Positions 1-5,353 of a DNA stretch of 7,156 bases are shown piece by piece (the first letter of the stretch is position 1; each line of letters opens with the position of its first letter). A program made the translations under genes and the position numbers. Below the pieces are notes generated by a model, which worked only from the letters and a program-made list of their open reading frames with translations, had not been told where the DNA came from and made no database searches. Source of the stretch: Jiangellaceae bacterium (GTDB lineage: Bacteria > Actinomycetota > Actinomycetes > Jiangellales > Jiangellaceae); contig JASLBX010000556.1 in assembly GCA_030146385.1 (NCBI GenBank), forward strand, positions 1-7,156, written 5' to 3'.

Positions 1-270
1 CTCAGCCCTGAGCTGCGCACCACTGTCGGGTACGGGCAGGGGATCGGGCCGCGCATCGCCGACCGGACATTCATGGGCTCGCGGGTCAGCGACCGCGCTT
101 TCGGTCACACCGGCTTCACCGGGACGTCCCTGGTGGTGGATCCCGGGCGAGAGCTCGTCGTCATCGTCCTCACCAACGCCGTCCACCCCGTCCGCGGCCG
201 CACCGCCATGGGCCCCCTCCGCAGCGCCATCACCTCCGCTGCTTGCCAAATGACCACGTTAAGTGGGTAA
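1..270 (+). CDS. C-terminal end of a beta-lactamase-fold serine hydrolase (partial)
   Basis: Only the last 89 codons are present; the gene is cut by the window start and reads in frame from base 1 to TAA at 268-270. The visible part has the sequence GHTGFTGTSLVVDP followed by ELVVIVLTNAVHP. This is the usual C-terminal block of the PF00144 family (class C beta-lactamases, D-Ala-D-Ala carboxypeptidases, esterases): the HTG triad stands where the KTG box sits, followed by the last beta strands and an 'LTN' turn. The SxxK and YxN motifs would lie outside the window, so substrate cannot be judged. The last residues (about CQMTTLSG) look like an unconserved tail. The gene is convergent with the AraC-type regulator 61 bp away. 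Family assignment is fairly sure; function is not. Confidence 0.8.
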   Translation, partial: LSPELRTTVGYGQGIGPRIADRTFMGSRVSDRAFGHTGFTGTSLVVDPGRELVVIVLTNAVHPVRGRTAMGPLRSAITSAACQMTTLSG

Positions 271-306
271 TCCCCACGTAAACGTTGCTTGCAAGACTCG
301 CAAGGC
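256..306. terminator. Two candidate stem-loops between convergent genes
   Basis: The first is a two-part stem: ACGTT (256-260) pairs with AACGT (281-285) and, inside it, GTGGG (263-267) pairs with CCCAC (273-277) around a TAATC loop. It includes the TAA stop of the upstream gene. The second has CTTGC (288-292) pairing with GCAAG (300-304) around a 7-nt loop. Neither is followed by a T-run. Position between two converging stop codons is the main argument for a bidirectional terminator. The stems are short, so this is tentative. Confidence 0.35.
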
Positions 307-331
307 TGGGGAAGTAGCCGTAGAGCCCGCC

Positions 332-1273
332 TCACGCGGCGGCGCGAGCCTGCCGGTGCTGGCTCGGGCTCACGCCCCGGACGCGCTTGAACGCGACGCT
401 GAACGCGAACGAATTGGCGTATCCGACCCGTCGCGCGATCGCCTCCAGGGTCGCGTCCGACTCCCGCAGCAGGTCCGCCGCAAGGGCGATCCGCCAGTTG
501 GTGAGATACGTCATCGGCGGCTCGCCGACCAGCTCGGTGAACCGCCGGGCGAACGCGGCGCGGGACGCTCCCGCCTCGGCGGCCAGGGCGGCCACCGTCC
601 ACGGATGGTCGGGTCGGTCATGCATCGCACGCAGCGCCGGGCCAGCGGTAGGGTCCCCAAGGGCGCGGTACCACCCCGGCGGGCTTGCCTCCGGCCGGGC
701 GAACCAGGCCCGCAGCGTGGCGATCAACGCCAAGTCCAGCAACCGGTCGAGGACCAACTGCTGACCCGGCGCATCGCGGCTGACCTCATCGGCCAGCAGG
801 TCCGTGATGGGCTCCCGGACATCCGCAGCGGAGACGATCAGCATGTGAGGCAGCGCGTCGAGCAGCCGTGCCCCAACGTCACCGCTGACCCGGTACGTCC
901 CGCTGACGACGACGGCCGAGCCGTCCGGCCGCTCACCACTGGTATTGGGCCCGAGCCTCAATTCGTCGGTGATGTCCGTCCCGTCCAGTCTGGTCAGGCG
1001 GTTGCCGTCGTGGATGATGATGTCCGGCGCTGTGGCCGGGTCGTCGCCGACGGTGTACGGATCAGGGCCTTTGATGATCGCGACGTCGCCGACGTTGATG
1101 ACCGCCGGCGTCCCGTCGTCGGGGACGATCCACGCATGGCCGCGCAGGACGGTCGCGAGCGCCACGGGCGCGTGGTCGGCAATCCGCAGTGCCCACGGAG
1201 GTTCCAGAACAGCCCGGCAGAAGGCTGCGCTGTTCGCCCGGGCGCCGCTGAGCAGATCGGCCAGTGCGTCCAT
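332..1273 (-). CDS. AraC-family transcriptional regulator with cupin-type N-terminal domain
   Basis: A 313-residue one-component regulator. Residues about 5-190 form an N-terminal sensor region resembling the AraC-associated cupin domain (Cupin_6 type): LRGHAWIVPDD near 43-53 and VGDVAIIKGPDPYTV near 61-75 match its strand-and-turn pattern. Residues about 222-310 are the two-helix-turn-helix AraC DNA-binding domain: WTVAALAAEAGASRAAFARRF (about 225-245), then LEAIARRVGYANSFAFSVAFKRVRGVSPSQHR (about 276-307), which carries the family signature GY..-F-AFKR--G-SP---R. The length is normal for this class. The ATG at 1273-1271 is preceded by a GGTGG stretch 6 nt upstream that may serve as a ribosome-binding site. 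It is transcribed divergently from the NmrA-type gene, so control of that neighbour and of itself is the likely job. The inducer is unknown. Confidence 0.9.
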   Translation of the reverse strand: MDALADLLSGARANSAAFCRAVLEPPWALRIADHAPVALATVLRGHAWIVPDDGTPAVINVGDVAIIKGPDPYTVGDDPATAPDIIIHDGNRLTRLDGTDITDELRLGPNTSGERPDGSAVVVSGTYRVSGDVGARLLDALPHMLIVSAADVREPITDLLADEVSRDAPGQQLVLDRLLDLALIATLRAWFARPEASPPGWYRALGDPTAGPALRAMHDRPDHPWTVAALAAEAGASRAAFARRFTELVGEPPMTYLTNWRIALAADLLRESDATLEAIARRVGYANSFAFSVAFKRVRGVSPSQHRQARAAA

Positions 1274-1384
1274 GACACACCACCGTACAGCCTGCCGAGA
1301 CGAACAGACATGGAATTGAGCGAATCAGCTATGGAGCGTCTCGCTGCCGCTTGATCGAATGCATGGTGTCGAAAGGAGCACATC
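1274..1384. promoter_or_regulatory. Divergent promoter region between AraC regulator and NmrA-type gene
   Basis: This 111-bp gap must hold both promoters. GAGCG occurs as a direct repeat at 1318-1322 and 1334-1338, 16 bp apart. The first overlaps AGCGA (1319-1323), which has an inverted copy TCGCT at 1340-1344, and AGCG-TCT-CGCT is a small palindrome around 1335-1345. AraC-family proteins often bind direct repeats spaced by one to two helical turns, so this is a candidate operator, but the matches are short. Toward the regulator, a TACGGT box (minus strand 1287-1282) could act as a -10 with a very short leader. Toward the NmrA-type gene, no convincing -35/-10 pair was found. Confidence 0.35.
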
Positions 1385-2266
1385 ATGTACACGATCGCTG
1401 GAGTCACTGGTCAAGTCGGATCCGTGGTGGCCAACGAACTGCTGGCCGCGGGAGAGGACGTCCGAGTTCTCGTTCGAGACCCCGCCAAGGGTGAGCCGTG
1501 GGCGCGACGCGGCGTCGAGGTGGCTGTCGCCGACCTTCGTGACGCGAGCGGGCTTGCGGACGCGCTGCGCGGAAGCCAGGGCGCGTTCGTCCTGCTGCCG
1601 CTGAATCTGACGTCGCCGACCGTTATTGCGGAGGCAGCCGAGCTCACGGAAGCAGTCGGCGCGGCCATCGAAGCAGCCGGAGTGCCGCACGTCGTCGCGC
1701 TGTCGTCCGTCGGTGCGGACTTGCCCGAGGAGACCGGCGCCATCGAGTGGCTGCACCGGCTCGAGAACCGCCTGCGTGGCACGGGCGCTGTGCTCACCGC
1801 AGTGCGTTCGGGCCACTTCCAGGAGAAGACGCGCGACCTGCTCGGCGCCGTCCACGCGGCCGGGATCTACCCGGTGCTGCGCGATACCGCCGACGTCCCG
1901 ATCCCGATGGTCGCCGTGAGGGACGTTGGGGCCGTGATCGCGTCCGCGCTTCGCGAGCCGGCAGAAGCGCATCGGGTCATTGACGTCGAGGGACCCGAGT
2001 ACACCGAACGGCAGGTCGCGGAGACCGTCGCGTCGCTGGTCGGACGTCCGGTCGAGGTGGTCACGATCCCGCGTCCAGGCTGGGTTGGGTCGCTCATCGA
2101 GGCCGGTCTGTCGCCAGAGGGGGCGGAGCTGATCGCTGGACTTTACGACGCCGACCAGCGTGACGTCCTCAAGCCGGCTGGCGACCATCTAGTCCACGGG
2201 CAGACGCGCTTGGACGAGACCTTGCGAGATCTCGTGCGGGCTCACGAAGCGGCATCAGCCCGCTAG
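1385..2266 (+). CDS. NmrA-like NAD(P)-binding protein (atypical short-chain dehydrogenase fold)
   Basis: A 293-residue cytosolic protein. It opens with a Rossmann dinucleotide-binding loop (IAGVTGQVGS, Gly6, Gly9 and Gly12 of GxxGxxG) and VRVLVRDP at about 26-33, the end of strand 2 where NADPH-preferring members carry a basic residue. VVALSSVGAD (103-112) is the strand-5/Ser segment. AVRSGHFQEKTRD (139-151) takes the place of the 'LRP-xxF-xEN' block, and VPIPMVAVRDVGAVIASAL (171-189) is the usual C-lobe motif of NmrA/NAD_binding_10 proteins. No YxxxK catalytic pair is evident, as in NmrA-type redox sensors and some quinone or ether reductases. GAAAGGAG seven nt before ATG 1385 fixes the start. 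The divergent AraC-type gene is its probable regulator. Substrate is undetermined; it could be an NAD(P)H-dependent reductase or a redox-sensing protein. Confidence 0.88.
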   Translation: MYTIAGVTGQVGSVVANELLAAGEDVRVLVRDPAKGEPWARRGVEVAVADLRDASGLADALRGSQGAFVLLPLNLTSPTVIAEAAELTEAVGAAIEAAGVPHVVALSSVGADLPEETGAIEWLHRLENRLRGTGAVLTAVRSGHFQEKTRDLLGAVHAAGIYPVLRDTADVPIPMVAVRDVGAVIASALREPAEAHRVIDVEGPEYTERQVAETVASLVGRPVEVVTIPRPGWVGSLIEAGLSPEGAELIAGLYDADQRDVLKPAGDHLVHGQTRLDETLRDLVRAHEAASAR

Positions 2267-2277
2267 GAGGATGCATC

Positions 2278-2333
2278 GATCACGGGCGGATGGCGCTTTC
2301 CACGGCTTCGGAAAGCGCCATCCCCCAATGATC
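2278..2333. terminator. Strong bidirectional hairpin terminator
   Basis: GGATGGCGCTTTCC (2288-2301) and GGAAAGCGCCATCC (2310-2323) are perfect 14-bp inverted arms around an 8-nt loop. The helix can extend past a bulged C2287 by GGG (2284-2286) with CCC (2324-2326), and further by GATCA (2278-2282) with TGATC (2329-2333). It starts 21 bp after the stop of the NmrA-type gene (counted to the perfect arm) and ends 24 bp before the stop of the convergent oxidoreductase gene. There is no T-tract on either side, which is common for actinobacterial terminators. Confidence 0.85.
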
Positions 2334-2347
2334 AACCACCAGAGGTG

Positions 2348-3346
2348 TCAGGTAAGGGCCGGAATGACCTGCTCCTCGAACAGCTTGATGCCGCTCTGGT
2401 CGTAGGCTGCCTGCGGGAAGTAGCAGATCGCATACGTCATGCCCGCGTCCCGCAGCTCGGTGAGAGCCTCTGCGACCTGCTCGGGCGTCCCCATGGCCGG
2501 ACTCTCACGGTACGGCTTGAGCCGTTTCTCGATCTCGTCCTCGGGCAGGAACCGCCGGTAAAGATCAGCGACCCAGGCCAGCTTGTCCTGGACGTCCGCC
2601 CCGGTCTCGCCGATGATCACGTTGTAGTTGGCCGACCGGGTGATCGCGTCAAAGTCCGTTCCGACGTCCTTGCAGTGCTCCGCGAGCAGTTCCGACTTGC
2701 GCATGAAGGGCTCGAGGATGCCCGCGAAGTTTGTGTACTGGGCGTACTTGGCGGCGATTCGCAACGTCACCTTCTCGCCACCGCCGGCGATCCACATCGG
2801 GATGCCGCCATCCTGAAGCGGCAGGGGGCGGCAGATGGCGCTGTCCACCTGGTAGTACTGGCCGTCCAGTGACGCCCGTCCGGTCGACCAGGCCTGCCGC
2901 ATGATCTGCACACCCTCGTCCAGCATGCCGAGCCGCTCGCCGGCGCGTGGGAACCCGTAGCCGTACGCTCGCCATTCGTGCTCGTACCAGCCGGCGCCGA
3001 TGCCCATCTCGACCCGTCCGCCCGAGATGATGTCGGCGGTGGCCGCGACCTTGGCCAGGTACGCCGGGTTGCGGTAGGCCATACAGGTGCACATCTGGCC
3101 TAGTCGAACGCGCTCGGTGCTCGCCGCGAAGGCCGCCATCAGTGTCCAGGCCTCGTGTGTGGCTTCGTCGGTAGGCGTCGGCGTCGTGTGAAAATGGTCG
3201 TAGACCCAGATCGACGACCAGGGGCCAGCGTCCGCGCGACGCGCCACGCCGAGCATGGTCTCCCAGTGGTCGGCGGGGTCGATGTCGACCAGATCCAGTC
3301 GCCAGCCCTGAGGTACGAACATTCCGAATCGCATGCGATCAGTCAT
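2348..3346 (-). CDS. Luciferase-like (LLM class) flavin/F420-dependent oxidoreductase
   Basis: A 332-residue protein of the bacterial-luciferase superfamily (PF00296, TIM barrel). Visible landmarks are MRFGMFVPQG (5-14, first strand), SSIWVYDHFH (44-53, the 'D-H' substrate/cofactor edge), STERVRLGQMCTCMAYRNP (76-94), and SGGRVEMGIGAGWYEHEWRAYGYGFP (108-133). The last is diagnostic and resembles the F420-dependent subgroup typified by mycobacterial Rv1855c-like proteins. IPMWIAGGGEKVTLRIAAKYAQYTNF further on is the usual phosphate-binding loop. It probably uses reduced F420 or FMNH2; the substrate cannot be read from sequence. The ATG at 3346 is preferred to an in-frame GTG at 3388, because the extra 14 residues (VRALKEPKHRVEG) are unlike the family and TAGGGT lies exactly 7 nt before the ATG, suggesting a leaderless transcript. 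It lies 68 bp downstream of glyA on the same strand. Confidence 0.88.
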   Translation of the reverse strand: MTDRMRFGMFVPQGWRLDLVDIDPADHWETMLGVARRADAGPWSSIWVYDHFHTTPTPTDEATHEAWTLMAAFAASTERVRLGQMCTCMAYRNPAYLAKVAATADIISGGRVEMGIGAGWYEHEWRAYGYGFPRAGERLGMLDEGVQIMRQAWSTGRASLDGQYYQVDSAICRPLPLQDGGIPMWIAGGGEKVTLRIAAKYAQYTNFAGILEPFMRKSELLAEHCKDVGTDFDAITRSANYNVIIGETGADVQDKLAWVADLYRRFLPEDEIEKRLKPYRESPAMGTPEQVAEALTELRDAGMTYAICYFPQAAYDQSGIKLFEEQVIPALT

Positions 3347-3353
3347 GCCTTCA

Positions 3354-3359
3354 ACCCTA
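3354..3359 (-). promoter_or_regulatory. Candidate -10 box for leaderless transcription of the oxidoreductase gene
   Basis: On the minus strand TAGGGT (3359-3354) matches TANNNT and is followed by exactly 7 nt before the ATG at 3346, placing transcription start at or next to the start codon. No TTGAC-like -35 is seen 16-19 bp further up. The AGGG inside the box could alternatively act as a weak ribosome-binding site in a glyA read-through transcript. Confidence 0.45.
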
Positions 3360-3414
3360 TGTTTCGGCTCCTTAAGTGCCCGAACCACCGGCTAAGCCAA
3401 GGTTGCGGCACGGG

Positions 3415-4860
3415 TCAGCCGAGATCGACCGTGGGGTAGAGGGGGAAGCCGGCCAGAAGGTCCGCCGCCCGCGCCCGGATCTTCTCCGCCAGTCCTTCCG
3501 GCAGCGTGTACTTGGCCTTGGACACCGACCCGTCGGCGCCTGCCGCCGGCTGGGTCGCCGCGAACACGGTCACCATCAGCTCGGCCACCTCGGCCATCTC
3601 GTCCGGGCCCATGCCCAGCGTGGTCAGCGCTGGTGTCCCGATCCGGATGCCGCTGGTGTACCACGCGCCGTTCGGATCGCGCGGGATGCTGTTGCGGTTC
3701 GTGACGATGCCCGCCTCGAGCAGCGCCGACTCCGCGTGCCGGCCGGTGATGCCGAAGCTCGTGACGTCGATCAGCACCAGGTGGTTCTCCGTCCCGCCGG
3801 TGACAAGTTTCGCACCCCGCCGGGCGAGGTTCTCGGCCAGCGCCACGGCGTTGTCGACGATGCGCTGGGCGTACTCGCGGAACTCCGGCTGGCGCGCCTC
3901 GGCGAGTGCGACCGCCTTGGCGGCCATCATGTGGGGGAGCGGGCCGCCCAGGACCATTGGGCAGCCCTTGTCGACGAACTCCGCAAGCTCTTGCTGGCAC
4001 AGCACCAGGCCGCCGCGCGGGCCGCGGAGCGACTTGTGCGTCGTCGTCGTGGTGATGTGCGCGTGGGGAACGGGGTCGTAGTTGCCGGTGAAAACCTTGC
4101 CCGCCACGAGCCCGGCGAAGTGAGCCATGTCGACCATGAGCGTTGCGTCCACCTCGTTGGCGATCTCGCGCATCGCGGCGAAGTCGATCTTACGCGGATA
4201 CGCGGAGTAGCCGGCGACGATGACCAACGGCCGGAACTGGCGGGCGAGCCGCCGTACCTCGTCGTAGTCGAGCAGGCCAGTTTCGGGGTCGGTGCCGTAC
4301 GCCCGCTGGTCGAACAGCTTGCCCGAGATGTTGGGCCGGAACCCGTGGGTGAGGTGGCCGCCGGCGTCCAGCGACATGCCGATCATCCGCTGGTCGCCCA
4401 GCCGCCGGCGCAGCGTTGCCCAGTCGTCCTCGGTGAGGTTGTTGACGTGCCGGACGCCGGCCTCGGCGAGGGCGGGCTGTTCGACGCGCTGCGCCAGGAT
4501 CGACCAGAAGGCCACCAGGTTCGCGTCGATGCCGGAGTGCGGCTGGACGTACGCATGGTCGGCGCCAAACAGGTCGCGGGCCAGTTCGGAGGCGACCGAC
4601 TCGACGGTGTCCACGTTCTGGCAGCCGGCGTAGAACCGGTGTCCGATGGTGCCCTCGGCGTACTTGTCGCTGAACCAGTTGCCCATCGCGAGCAGCGTCG
4701 CCGGCGAGGCGTAGTTCTCGCTCGCGATCAGCTTCAGGTACGAGCGCTGGTCGGCCAACTCCGACCGGATCGCGTCGGCGATTCGCGGCTCGACCCCGCC
4801 GATGACGTCGAGCGCCGTCCGGTAGGCCACGGATTCGTTGCTGAGCTCGTTCGATGCCAT
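3415..4860 (-). CDS. glyA: Serine hydroxymethyltransferase, long form
   Basis: A 481-residue PLP enzyme interconverting serine plus tetrahydrofolate with glycine plus 5,10-methylene-THF in the cytosol. Diagnostic blocks are LKLIASENYAS (42-52), DKYAEG..GHRFYAGCQNVDTVE (65-87), AYVQPHSGIDANLVAF (103-118), GGHLTHG (167-173), VDMAHFAGLVA (243-253; Asp244 for the pyridine nitrogen) and TTTTHKSLRGPRGG (271-284) with Lys276 as the PLP Schiff-base lysine. It is about 60 residues longer than E. coli GlyA; much of the excess is an insertion at about 121-160 between the HSG and GGHLTHG blocks, plus a C-terminal extension. This matches the long SHMT type known in some actinobacteria and chlamydiae. The start is set by GGAG 7 nt before ATG 4860. 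A ZTP riboswitch lies in the leader, so expression should follow purine/folate one-carbon status. A second, shorter glyA may exist elsewhere in the genome. Confidence 0.96.
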   Translation of the reverse strand: MASNELSNESVAYRTALDVIGGVEPRIADAIRSELADQRSYLKLIASENYASPATLLAMGNWFSDKYAEGTIGHRFYAGCQNVDTVESVASELARDLFGADHAYVQPHSGIDANLVAFWSILAQRVEQPALAEAGVRHVNNLTEDDWATLRRRLGDQRMIGMSLDAGGHLTHGFRPNISGKLFDQRAYGTDPETGLLDYDEVRRLARQFRPLVIVAGYSAYPRKIDFAAMREIANEVDATLMVDMAHFAGLVAGKVFTGNYDPVPHAHITTTTTHKSLRGPRGGLVLCQQELAEFVDKGCPMVLGGPLPHMMAAKAVALAEARQPEFREYAQRIVDNAVALAENLARRGAKLVTGGTENHLVLIDVTSFGITGRHAESALLEAGIVTNRNSIPRDPNGAWYTSGIRIGTPALTTLGMGPDEMAEVAELMVTVFAATQPAAGADGSVSKAKYTLPEGLAEKIRARAADLLAGFPLYPTVDLG

Positions 4861-4867
4861 TCGTCAT

Positions 4868-4905
4868 CTCCGTGTGAATCGGCGTATCCGCCCAGGCGCA
4901 CGGCG
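4868..4905 (-). promoter_or_regulatory. Expression platform of the riboswitch and glyA ribosome-binding site
   Basis: The SD is GGAG (4871-4868). An alternative fold exists: CCGTG (4903-4899) pairs with CACGG (4874-4870), burying the first two bases of the SD, and encloses a hairpin GGCG-GATA-CGCC (4892-4881). Both pairings use bases needed for P3 and break it, and the fold encloses the pseudoknot strand. Ligand-stabilised P3 would therefore free the SD. No T-tract follows, so control at translation rather than termination is inferred. Confidence 0.5.
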
Positions 4906-4963
4906 TGTCGTTTGGGGCCGCTCCCCGGTGGTGACTCCACCTTGTCCGCGCCAGTCACGACCC
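4889..4963 (-). ncRNA. ZTP (pfl motif) riboswitch in the glyA leader
   Basis: Read on the minus strand, the leader contains the conserved pfl 5' block GGGTCGTGACTGGCG (4963-4949). Next comes a hairpin GGTGG (4941-4937) / CCACC (4931-4927), then GGGGAGCGGCCCC (4926-4914) and finally the 3' block CGCCTGGGC (4898-4890). P1 is GGGTC (4963-4959) with GGCCC (4919-4915), including a G-U pair. P3 is CGCC (4905-4902) with GGCG (4892-4889). The pseudoknot is GGCG (4952-4949) with loop CGCC (4898-4895). All conserved elements are present in order. The class senses ZTP/ZMP, the signal of 10-formyl-THF shortage, and is known upstream of one-carbon and purine genes including glyA, which fits the downstream gene exactly. 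Confidence 0.93.
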
Positions 4964-4970
4964 GGTGGCC

Positions 4971-4976
4971 ACTGTA
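4971..4976 (-). promoter_or_regulatory. Candidate glyA promoter -10 box
   Basis: TACAGT on the minus strand (4976-4971) matches TANNNT, and a start about 7 nt downstream (about 4964-4963) would begin the RNA right at the first conserved G of the riboswitch. The box lies in a small palindrome CACT-GT-AGTG (4970-4979). No clear -35 was seen at the expected distance. Confidence 0.5.
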
Positions 4977-5002
4977 GTGCGTGAGTCGTGAACCGTGGCG
5001 CG

Positions 5003-5016
5003 TACCCTGGCAGGGT
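5003..5016 (+). promoter_or_regulatory. Candidate -10 box and inverted repeat before the DUF4229-type gene
   Basis: TACCCT (5003-5008) fits TANNNT and lies 9 nt before the ATG at 5018, which would give a leader of about 0-3 nt. ACCCT (5004-5008) and AGGGT (5012-5016) form a perfect inverted repeat around GGC, so the same bases could be an operator or, in RNA from further upstream, a small hairpin near the start codon. No -35 consensus was seen. Confidence 0.4.
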
Positions 5017-5017
5017 T

Positions 5018-5296
5018 ATGGCGTTGGTGCGTTATACCGCTCTGCGGTTTCTGGTCTTTGCGGTGGTCGCAGGGCTGCTGTGGATCTTCGGCTTGCGTGG
5101 GTTCTGGCTGGTGCTCGTCGCCATCCTCCTGTCGGGCTTCGTCAGCCTGTTCGCCTTGAACCGCAGCCGGGACGAACTCTCGGCGGCGTACGTCGAGCGG
5201 CGCGCGCGGATCAAACAGCGGATGGCCGAGCGGACCGCCGCCGAGGACGCGTGGAACGACGAGGCCAGCGGCGCAATTGAGGACGACGGAAGTTAG
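5018..5296 (+). CDS. Small two-helix membrane protein, DUF4229 type
   Basis: A 92-residue protein opening MALVRYTALRFLVFAVVAGLL. Two hydrophobic helices (about residues 7-25 and 28-46) are separated by a short RG turn. A charged cytoplasmic tail follows (NRSRDELSAAYVERRARIKQRMAERTAAEDAW), which looks helical and ends in acidic residues. This is the layout and sequence style of the actinobacterial DUF4229 family (PF14012), whose function is not established. The ATG at 5018 is preferred over an in-frame GTG at 4988: the family begins just before the first membrane helix, and a TANNNT box sits 9 nt upstream of 5018. It is divergent from glyA with the riboswitch leader in between. No functional link to glyA can be read from the sequence. 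Confidence 0.85.
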   Translation: MALVRYTALRFLVFAVVAGLLWIFGLRGFWLVLVAILLSGFVSLFALNRSRDELSAAYVERRARIKQRMAERTAAEDAWNDEASGAIEDDGS

Positions 5297-5305
5297 CGGA
5301 AGCGT

Positions 5306-5353
5306 CGTCAACGAGTGGTTGACGGATCGGTTGCGTCAACCTATGGTTGACGA
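5306..5353 (+). promoter_or_regulatory. Promoter with twin palindromic operators, HTH-Clp_N gene
   Basis: Two 19-bp palindromes share the same arms, CGTCAAC-N5-GTTGACG, at 5306-5324 and 5334-5352, with centres 28 bp apart. A good housekeeping-type promoter is built into them. TTGACG at 5319-5324 (right arm of the first) is the -35, the spacer is 17 bp, and TATGGT at 5342-5347 (centre of the second) is the -10. The expected start, about 7 nt on, is the A of the ATG at 5354, so the mRNA should be leaderless; there is no SD. An extra half-site, GGTTG at 5329-5333, faces CAACC at 5337-5341. Bound protein would block polymerase, so negative autoregulation by the downstream HTH protein is the natural reading (inference). 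Confidence 0.8.

Noticed and set aside
263..1354. 363-codon plus-strand frame opposite the AraC-type regulator
   Set aside because: The minus strand encodes a clear AraC-family protein there; the plus frame has no domain and covers the shared promoter region.
3347..3388. Upstream GTG start at 3388 for the first LLM gene
   Set aside because: Adds 14 residues not typical of the family, and the -10-like TAGGGT would then fall inside the coding region; ATG 3346 fits better.
4865..4867. ATG just upstream of the glyA start on the minus strand
   Set aside because: Out of frame with glyA and only 1 nt after the GGAG core, too close for efficient initiation.
3376..4977. Long plus-strand open frame (533 codons) antisense to glyA
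   Set aside because: It mirrors glyA, a certain gene on the other strand; its translation is Arg/Val/Gly-rich with no recognisable family, typical of a high-GC shadow frame.
4988..5017. Upstream GTG start at 4988 for the DUF4229-type gene
   Set aside because: The added residues (MNRGAYPGRV) precede the family's normal start and would contain the candidate promoter; ATG 5018 preferred.
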